A stretch of DNA of 64,000 nucleotides, taken from Alphaproteobacteria bacterium (GTDB lineage: Bacteria > Pseudomonadota > Alphaproteobacteria > RF32 > CAG-239). Where the stretch lies: contig JAFTVD010000023.1 of the NCBI GenBank assembly GCA_017465945.1, positions 51,783 to 115,782 of the forward strand, in the 5' to 3' direction. The translations under genes were made by a program, and so were the position numbers. Below are positions 18,442 to 25,900 of the stretch, piece after piece (position 1 is the first letter of the stretch; each line of letters starts with the position of its first letter). The notes beneath the pieces are model-generated. The model did not search any database. It was not told the origin of the DNA and saw nothing but the letters and a program-made list of their open reading frames with translations.

Positions 18442-19815
18442 TTATTCTCCATTTGCTATTTTATCTTCTATATGTTCTAATAGTAAATCATTATCATTTA
18501 ATGATAAGTTAATGGTTTTATTGGTTTTTGAACCTAATTGTTTCATTTTTTCTGCGTGAGATAATGCAGATCCCCTTCCCTGAAGCTTGGTCATTGCATT
18601 GTTATATGCGTTTGATACTTGGTTTAATCCTCTATCGATTGCTTTCATGTCATCAACAAATGATGCTAATTTATCGTATATTTTACCGCCTAGTTCGGCT
18701 ATTTTTTGAACATTTTGGTTTTGGCTATCTATTTTCCATAAATTTTCTACGGTTCTTAAGGTTGGAAGAAGAGATAGTGGAGTTGCAAGTATTACATTCT
18801 TTTTATAGGCGTAATCGTAAATATGGTTATCTGTATCAAGGGCAGCAATATAAGCGCTTTCAACAGGAATAAACATTATTACATAATTTAAGGTTTTATC
18901 TTTTAATAGTTTTTGATATTCTTTTGCTGATAGCTCATCAATGTGTGATTTAATATCATTTAGATTTTTTTGAAGATGTTTTTGACGTTCTATTTCGTTT
19001 TCGGCATTCATAGCGTCAAGGTATGCGTTAAGTGATACTTTAGAATCTATAATGATGTCTCTATTATCTGGTAAGTGGATTATAACATCTGGGCGATATG
19101 TTTTTTTATTTTCATCTGTAAATGATGCTTGAGTTTCATAATCTTGGTCTTTACGAAGCCCAGATATTTCAAGAATTCTTGATAGCTGACATTCACCCCA
19201 GTTGCCTTGTGTTTTTGATGCACCTTTTAAGGCTGTGGCTAGATTTTTGGCATCATTACTTAGGGTTTGGTTTAGGTTTAAGAGGTTTGCTAATTGAGTA
19301 TCTAGGCTTGATTTGTTTTTTATACTTTCTTCTCTTGCTAATCCTACTTCTTTTTTGAATGAATTTAATTGTTCTGCAAATGGGGTTATTATTTGAGATA
19401 AAGTTGTTTGTTGTGATTTTGAAAATGTTTCATGTTGATTTTTGATGATTTCTGATGATATGTCTTTGAATTTTAGTGTTAAATCCTCTTTTATTTTTTC
19501 AAGGTAATTGATTTTTTCTTGTAAGTTTTCTTCTTTGGCTATTGATGAGGCTTCAAGTGCGCTTAATTTATTTTCTGTTTGGCGTAGCGAATCTTGGAGG
19601 TTATTTTTTTCTGATTCTAGTTTAGCTAAATTAATCTCAAGATTGGTGTATCTTTCTTTTATTATTGTATATTGTTTTTCTAGGTTATTGTAGGTTTCTT
19701 TGTTTTTTGATAAGTTGATAGTTTGTTTTACATATAATATTAAAGTGATAGTAAAAATAACTATTGTTGCGATAATTATTTCTGGATAAAAAGTTGAGAT
19801 ATTGGGAAAAGTCAT
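18442..19815 (-). CDS. rmuC: DNA recombination protein RmuC
   Basis: 457 residues. An N-terminal membrane anchor (about residues 12-30, IIIATIVIFTITLILYV) is followed by a long coiled coil (about 35-190) and a nuclease-like C-terminal domain: TQGNWGECQLSRILE near 202, RPDVIIHLPDNRDIIIDSKVSL near 245, then YVIMFIPVE near 310. This is the arrangement of RmuC, thought to limit inversions at short repeats. It is probably the first gene of the rmuC-murG transcript. Confidence 0.9.
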   Translation of the reverse strand: MTFPNISTFYPEIIIATIVIFTITLILYVKQTINLSKNKETYNNLEKQYTIIKERYTNLEINLAKLESEKNNLQDSLRQTENKLSALEASSIAKEENLQEKINYLEKIKEDLTLKFKDISSEIIKNQHETFSKSQQTTLSQIITPFAEQLNSFKKEVGLAREESIKNKSSLDTQLANLLNLNQTLSNDAKNLATALKGASKTQGNWGECQLSRILEISGLRKDQDYETQASFTDENKKTYRPDVIIHLPDNRDIIIDSKVSLNAYLDAMNAENEIERQKHLQKNLNDIKSHIDELSAKEYQKLLKDKTLNYVIMFIPVESAYIAALDTDNHIYDYAYKKNVILATPLSLLPTLRTVENLWKIDSQNQNVQKIAELGGKIYDKLASFVDDMKAIDRGLNQVSNAYNNAMTKLQGRGSALSHAEKMKQLGSKTNKTINLSLNDNDLLLEHIEDKIANGE

Positions 19816-20117
19816 CTGTTATTTCTTTCAGTTTTTTTAGGTTAGTATGTTATGGAGTTTAGAACTTTATTTTAATTGACGCAACTTATTTAATATAGTT
19901 GTTTAATGATTATTCATATTTGATTGGATTATTTATGTTTTTTGATGATTTTTATACTTTTCTACATACCATTTTATATACTTTATGCTATTTATTGTGT
20001 GTGCGATACATATTGAGCTAAAAAAATATTGATTTTTAAAAATGGTTGTTTAATATGTTTGATTAGAATACTGGTTGTATTTAGTTATATACATTTCATT
20101 AAAGACAGGAGAGATAA
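19816..20117. other. Divergent promoter region, no gene seen
   Basis: 302 bases, very AT-rich, between the rmuC start (minus) and the next plus gene. It must contain promoters in both directions. I could not single out a convincing operator. Confidence 0.4.
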
Positions 20118-20912
20118 ATGGTTTCGATTACCAATGAATGTGGAAGTAGAAATGGGTTTGGTTTTTTTGATACCAAATCTAAAGAAATAGCGTTAAAACG
20201 TCCTTGTTTTCGCAAAAAAGAGGCAATGGAAGCTTATGAATGGATAGATAGGGCTAAAGATAGTGGCTTGGTTAAGTTTTCTATTGGTATTGGTAATGTT
20301 GAAAGTTTTGTTGCTGATGGATATGGTGATAGCCTTTACTCTTCTGCAAGAGAGGTTATTAAGCAAGCAATAGAGCAAACAAAAACATCTGATACTATAA
20401 TTATAAAAAATATTTTGGATAGACTTAAAGAATGTAAAGATGTGCAATTTTTATATTTGAAATGTATTTCTTTTGAGGATCAACCTGAATTGTTTTTGGC
20501 ATTATTAAATGTTATTAAAAATTTAAATAAATTAATACATATTGATTTAACAGGTTGTTATATGTCTTCTGAGCAGTTGGTTGAATTAGCTGAAGTTATT
20601 TCTTTGGGTTATGCTTCACAAGTTGTTTGGCCAGAGCTTTGTATGGATGATAGAGTTATAAGTGAGGTTGTGGCTTGTTTTGAGAAAAATAACTCTGTTG
20701 TTGTTTTTGAGAATACACCTTTTGAGATGCAAGAAATTGCTAAAAGAAATAGAAGAAGAATTCTTATGATGGCTAAAGATACTTTAGCAATTAGTGATGA
20801 ACAAGTGGCTGATCTTAGGAAATATAAGGCTTCTGTTAGATTAACAGTTTCTTTTGAAAAACATCGTCTTGTTGATTTGCAAAAATCACTTGAATCTGTG
20901 ATTGCATCATAA
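20118..20912 (+). CDS. Hypothetical protein with a leucine-rich-repeat-like segment
   Basis: 264 residues, no signal peptide or membrane segment. Residues about 95-160 show a pattern close to ribonuclease-inhibitor-type LRRs (VQFLYLKCISFEDQ, then LIHIDLTGCYMSSEQL), suggesting two or three LRR units. The C-terminal part is helical and basic (RNRRRILMM). I do not recognise a family; a cytoplasmic protein-binding role would fit LRRs but is inference. An AGGAG Shine-Dalgarno precedes the ATG. It is single-gene, with a terminator right after it. Confidence 0.7.
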   Translation: MVSITNECGSRNGFGFFDTKSKEIALKRPCFRKKEAMEAYEWIDRAKDSGLVKFSIGIGNVESFVADGYGDSLYSSAREVIKQAIEQTKTSDTIIIKNILDRLKECKDVQFLYLKCISFEDQPELFLALLNVIKNLNKLIHIDLTGCYMSSEQLVELAEVISLGYASQVVWPELCMDDRVISEVVACFEKNNSVVVFENTPFEMQEIAKRNRRRILMMAKDTLAISDEQVADLRKYKASVRLTVSFEKHRLVDLQKSLESVIAS

Positions 20913-20930
20913 TTTTGTTTTATACTATTT

Positions 20931-20958
20931 AGAGCACTTTATAGTGCTCTTTTTTTAT
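20931..20958 (+). terminator. Terminator of the LRR-like gene
   Basis: AGAGCACT / AGTGCTCT hairpin with a TTAT loop, followed by a T-run. Confidence 0.85.
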
Positions 20959-20970
20959 ATTTAAAATTAA

Positions 20971-21006
20971 AAAACACCCTACTTTTATCGTAAGGTGTTT
21001 TTTTTG
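20971..21006. terminator. Bidirectional terminator
   Basis: AAACACCCTAC / GTAAGGTGTTT hairpin with A-run left and T-run right, so it can end both the plus transcript and the minus GGGtGRT operon. Confidence 0.8.
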
Positions 21007-21018
21007 TTAGATTAATGA

Positions 21019-22020
21019 TTATTTGCCAAGAGATTCCTCAACAGCAACAGCAACAGCAACGGTTGCTCCTACCATTGGGTTGTTACCCATACCAATTAAT
21101 CCCATCATCTCAACGTGAGCTGGAACTGATGATGAGCCGGCAAATTGTGCATCACCGTGCATACGTCCCATAGTATCTGTCATACCATAAGATGCTGGAC
21201 CTGCAGCTACGTTATCTGGGTGAAGTGTACGACCTGTACCGCCACCTGATGCTACTGAGAAGTATTTTTTACCATGTTCAATAGCCCATTTTTTGTATGT
21301 ACCTGCAACTGGGTGTTGGAAACGTGTTGGGTTTGTTGAGTTACCTGTAATAGATACATCAACACCTTCTTTAATCATAATAGCAACACCTTCTGATACA
21401 TCATCTGCACCATAGCATTTTACTTTTGCTTTATCGCCATTTGAAAATGCTTTTTCGTGAACGATTTTTAATTCACCTGTTTTGTAATCATATTCTGTTT
21501 CAACAGCTGTGAAACCATTGATACGTGAAATGATGTATGCAGCGTCTTTACCAAGACCGTTTAAGATAACTCTTAATGGTTCTTTTCTTACTTTGTTTGC
21601 AGAACGTGCAATACCAATAGCGCCTTCGGCTGCGGCAAATGATTCGTGACCTGCTAAGAAGCAGAAACATTTTGTTTCTTCTCTTAATAACATTGCGGCA
21701 AGGTTACCATGGCCAAGACCTACTTCACGTTGGTCTGCAACGGAACCTGGTACGCAGAATGCTTGCAAGCCAATACCGATTTTTTCAGCAGCTTCAGATG
21801 CGTTTTTTACACCTTCTTTTAATGCTATTGCGCAACCTAATGTGTATGCCCATACTGCATTTTCAAATGCGATTGGTTGGATGCCTTTTACTAATTTTTC
21901 TACATCAATACCACGAGATGTGCAAAGAGCTTTTGCTTCATCTAAATCTTTGAAACCATACTTTGTTAATACTGGAGTGATGGTATTTATTCTTCTATCA
22001 TATCCTTCGAACTGTTGCAT
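21019..22020 (-). CDS. GGGtGRT-family protein
   Basis: 333 residues. It carries the eponymous motif GGGTGRT at residues 259-265, followed by LHPDNVAAGPASYG, and a Gly/Ala/Val-rich C-terminus (VGATVAVAVAVEES). This matches the GGGtGRT protein family of unknown function that I know mainly from anaerobic bacteria, where it sits next to a NifU-like protein, as here. Conserved-looking cysteines lie near residues 33, 63, 89 and 118-120. There is no signal peptide. Its Shine-Dalgarno (GGAG) lies in the last codons of the upstream NifU-like gene, 4 bases away, so the two are co-translated. Base composition is clearly richer in GC than the neighbours, with few rare codons, which suggests high expression or a different origin. 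Confidence 0.85.
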   Translation of the reverse strand: MQQFEGYDRRINTITPVLTKYGFKDLDEAKALCTSRGIDVEKLVKGIQPIAFENAVWAYTLGCAIALKEGVKNASEAAEKIGIGLQAFCVPGSVADQREVGLGHGNLAAMLLREETKCFCFLAGHESFAAAEGAIGIARSANKVRKEPLRVILNGLGKDAAYIISRINGFTAVETEYDYKTGELKIVHEKAFSNGDKAKVKCYGADDVSEGVAIMIKEGVDVSITGNSTNPTRFQHPVAGTYKKWAIEHGKKYFSVASGGGTGRTLHPDNVAAGPASYGMTDTMGRMHGDAQFAGSSSVPAHVEMMGLIGMGNNPMVGATVAVAVAVEESLGK

Positions 22021-22023
22021 GGC

Positions 22024-22728
22024 TTACTCCTTTCTTGGATCGATTTTCTTTACAGCGTCTTCGAAACGACCGTAAGTTTTAATATTGTTTTCAAGAGCAG
22101 TTTTAGCATCAGTACCGTTTCTGATTGCTTCCATCATTTTGCCAAGGTGTACGAACTTGTAACCAATGATTTCGTTGTTTTCATCAACGCCGATTTCTAA
22201 AACATAGCCTTCAGCCATTTCTAGGTAACGTGGACCTTTTACTTTTGTTGAATACATTGTACCAACTTGTGAACGTAGGCCTTTACCTAAGTCTTCAAGT
22301 CCTGCACCGATTGGTAAACCGTTTTCAGAGAAAGCTGTTTGTGTACGGCCGTATACGATTTGAAGGAATAATTCTCTCATTGCAACGTTGATTGCATCAC
22401 ATACTAGGTCTGTGTTTAGAGCTTCAAGAAGTGTTTTTCCTGGTAAAATTTCTGCTGCCATTGCTGCAGAGTGTGTCATACCAGAACAACCAATTGTTTC
22501 AACTAAAGCTTCTTCAATTACGCCTTCTTTAACATTAAGTGTTAATTTACATGTACCTTGTTGTGGTGCACAGCATCCGCAACCATGTGTTAAACCTGAA
22601 ATGTCAGAAATTTGTTTAGCTTTTACCCATTTTCCTTCTTCTGGAATTGGGGCTGGATCGTGTCTTGCACCTTTGTAGAGTGGACACATTTGCTCAACTT
22701 CGTGTGAGCATTGATGATTACAAGCCAT
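22024..22728 (-). CDS. NifU-like iron-sulfur scaffold-type protein
   Basis: 234 residues. The N-terminus has a cysteine set (Cys3, Cys7, Cys15), then a dense cluster HGCGCCAPQQGTC at 49-60, then IGCSGMTHSAA near 79-89 as in the NifU/IscU N-terminal scaffold fold (GC..A..S helix). The following 130 residues have no motif I can name. It is the first gene of a two-gene operon with the GGGtGRT protein. The family is annotated as iron-sulfur assembly scaffold-like, but no IscS/SufS desulfurase gene is nearby, so a dedicated Fe-S or other metal cofactor unit is an inference. GC content is raised, as in its partner. A GGAG Shine-Dalgarno lies before the ATG. Confidence 0.8.
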   Translation of the reverse strand: MACNHQCSHEVEQMCPLYKGARHDPAPIPEEGKWVKAKQISDISGLTHGCGCCAPQQGTCKLTLNVKEGVIEEALVETIGCSGMTHSAAMAAEILPGKTLLEALNTDLVCDAINVAMRELFLQIVYGRTQTAFSENGLPIGAGLEDLGKGLRSQVGTMYSTKVKGPRYLEMAEGYVLEIGVDENNEIIGYKFVHLGKMMEAIRNGTDAKTALENNIKTYGRFEDAVKKIDPRKE

Positions 22729-22767
22729 ATATCGTCTCCATTGTTAATATATTTATTATCGCCACAT

Positions 22768-22795
22768 ATATTAGCTTAAAAATTTTAAATGGCAA
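22768..22795 (-). promoter_or_regulatory. Promoter of NifU-like/GGGtGRT operon
   Basis: On the minus strand TTGCCA (22795-22790), 16-base spacer, TAATAT (22773-22768), about 40 bases before the ATG. Confidence 0.5.
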
Positions 22796-22945
22796 CCAAA
22801 TATTGTAAATCTTAAAATAATTTTTTATTCATCAAATGAATATTTGTCTATATATGAATATTTGTGAATAATATATATTTATCAATAGTTTATATTGTTT
22901 AGTTTTTGCTGTTAAACAATGTTTGTTGAATAATATTCCATTTGA

Positions 22946-25900
22946 TTAGAAGTTATATTTTATTCCAAAGTCAAAAATCTTTGATTTGTTTGATTGAAGT
23001 AAGTGATTATATTTCAAATATAGGCTTAAATCTTTATATTCATAATCTAATGATGCTTCTAAGATTGCTCTGTTATGGTCGTATATATCGTCTATATCTG
23101 TTATTTTGTAATATCCATTACCTTCTATAAAGCCTGCATTTAGATTTTTATGAGGATTATTTAACTCTTGGTAATATATGCCACCTATTCTTAAATTTAG
23201 TTTTTGTTTTTCTTTATCTATAAGGTTTTTCTTGATAAATAGCCCTACTCCTACTTCTGTTGATAAATGATTACCACTTTTTACGCGTAGAGGGTTATCA
23301 TTATGGCTTTCTATCATATCGTCTTGATAGTAACCTATTGCGTTAAAGATTAATTGTGGCTCTAACATTGCGTAGTCATTTAAATTTACGTCATAAGTTA
23401 GTTTATTAGTTATACTATATATATAATCTTTTATGTCTGTTTTAGTTTGATGTTTTTCATAATCACCAAAGCCATAACCAATATTTAATATAGTGCTTAA
23501 TCTTAAAGTATCTGTAAATTGGTGTAGCCATGGAAGGAATATGCTAATTATATTTTCTTTTCTGTCTATTCCATTATCATAATTGCTTTTAGTTTGTAGT
23601 ATGGCTAGTCCTATACCTAAACGATTATTATTATTTATCTTTTTGTCACCAAACATATAGGTTGATGTGGTTTGGTTTTCGTAGCCTGTTGTATATGTCT
23701 TACCATCTGTTTCTTGTAGGTAGGTATCTACTCCTGATATTACACGATTAATCTCGTTGGTTGGTTTTAGAATAGCATCAGTAATAATTTCAGATGTGTG
23801 GCGAATGGTGTTGATGTTTTCTTGTGGTAAGTTTATTAAGAAATCTGCGCCTGTCTTTTTGTAAATTTCTTTTGCTAATGCTTGTTTGGTTGTTTTTTCT
23901 TTTAATTTGTTGTATAAATTTGTTAAATTACCGTTTTTATAGTTTTGCTCTAAATAGTTGGATAGAGAGGCATTATCGGTGAAATTGTTAAAGTTCTTTC
24001 TTGTTGATTGTACATCATAGGAGTTGTTTTCATTTTTTATGAGTTTGGCATCATATAGTGCACTTTCGTGAGATATATTTAAGTTTGATACATCTTTAGT
24101 TTGGAAAGCCTGTTTAGTTGTGTATGTATCTTGATTGCTATTTAGTGATGATTTAGATGAGATTAGGGTATCACCTTTTATGCTCTCTGCTACATAGGTT
24201 CCACCATCTAAGATGTGTGTTGCATTAAATGAACTTAAATTAAGCTGGTCTGTTGATAGGATTGTTCCTTTGTTAGTTAAGGTTGCACCATTTAAGTCAA
24301 TAGCGTTACTGTCATTTGTTTGGTTATTTACGATAATTGTACCACTATTTTCTACTTTAGCGTTTGCACCATTGTTTTCTATTTTTATACCTTTACTTAG
24401 ATTATTTGCGGTAATATTAATTGTGCCTGTATTTAATATGTTTACGCCACTTTCTTTACTTCCGCCATCTTTTACATATATTCCGTAGGCTGTAGATGAG
24501 GTGTTTAAGGTGATGTTGCCAGTATTTTCTATGGATTGATTATTACCATTTTCTAGGTATATACCATATACTTGACCATCTTTTGAAGTTATATTGATAT
24601 CGCCACTATTTTTTATGCTTCCTTGTTTTGAATATAAACCATAAATATTACCAGAAGATGCTCCTTTGATGTTTATTTGGCTGTTTTCATTTTCTGATGA
24701 TGTATTATAAATGTTATTTGTGGCATAGATGCCTATTGCTCTATTTTGAGTAATTGTGTTTATATTTATATTACCATAAGCTTTTGATGTATCTATTGCT
24801 TTAGCGTTGTATGCATTATTTTGAGCATATATACCATATATTTCGTTTGTGTTATTTTGTATGTCTTCTATATTAATGTTGGCTGTTGCTATAGAGTTAT
24901 TATCAGCGTAAGCATTATATACATCATTACTTGATTTTAAGGCTATTAATGTGTTATTTTCTGCATTTTCTTCTTGGATTATGTTTAAGGTTGCATTGGC
25001 TACAGCTTGATATTTAGATGTAGGTTGCGTTGAAGCATAAGAATTGTACAATATAGTATTAGTGTCATCACTTTGTTTTAAGCTTATTGTAGAGTCTTTT
25101 GAACTATTATGTATTGTAATGGCGTGGTTATCTATATGATTTTCTCCAGTGGCATTTACTGTTGGTTGAGATGAACCAATGTAATCACCTGTTGTATGAT
25201 TGATAAGTGTTTGTTGTAACGGATGGGTAAGGGATGCTAATTCAGCTTCATCTTCAGGACAATATTTACAAGACATCCCATATAATTCATTTATTTTAGG
25301 GGTTGATCCATCTGGGCATGTTGTAAGCGAAGCATCATGTTTACATTCGCATACTTTACAGGGAACATTACCAAAATATATATTTGTAATAATTGAATCT
25401 GATGATTTAAAGCCTAATCTTCTGTCACAAACACCTGAAGCATTAGAATAACCTTGTTCATAACATTCAACAGCGGTACATTTCTTACATTCTTGTCCTC
25501 CTATATATCCACTACTTTCTAGAGTCCAGCTACTCTCGTTACCACCTGGAGGGCAGTCTTTCCATGTTTTAATATACACCTCTCCGCCTCTTGTACATTC
25601 TGTCATGGCAGATTTTAATACACAGTTTGTGTCAGGGTATGGAGCATCATGTATTTCTTCACAATTCCAACCATAATATTCACTACAATCGTTATCATCA
25701 ACAATTTCTTTTTCGACATCACCTTCGATAACGCTACCTTGGCATGTGTATATACATTCATAACAAGGTTGTCCATCTGTATCTATACCTCCAGACATTT
25801 GATTTGATACGATGTCTGGATATTTATCATAATAAGGGCAATTACTTATTGAGCTATATAATGAGCTTGTACCTGATGAACATACCCCACTTGTGTCTTC

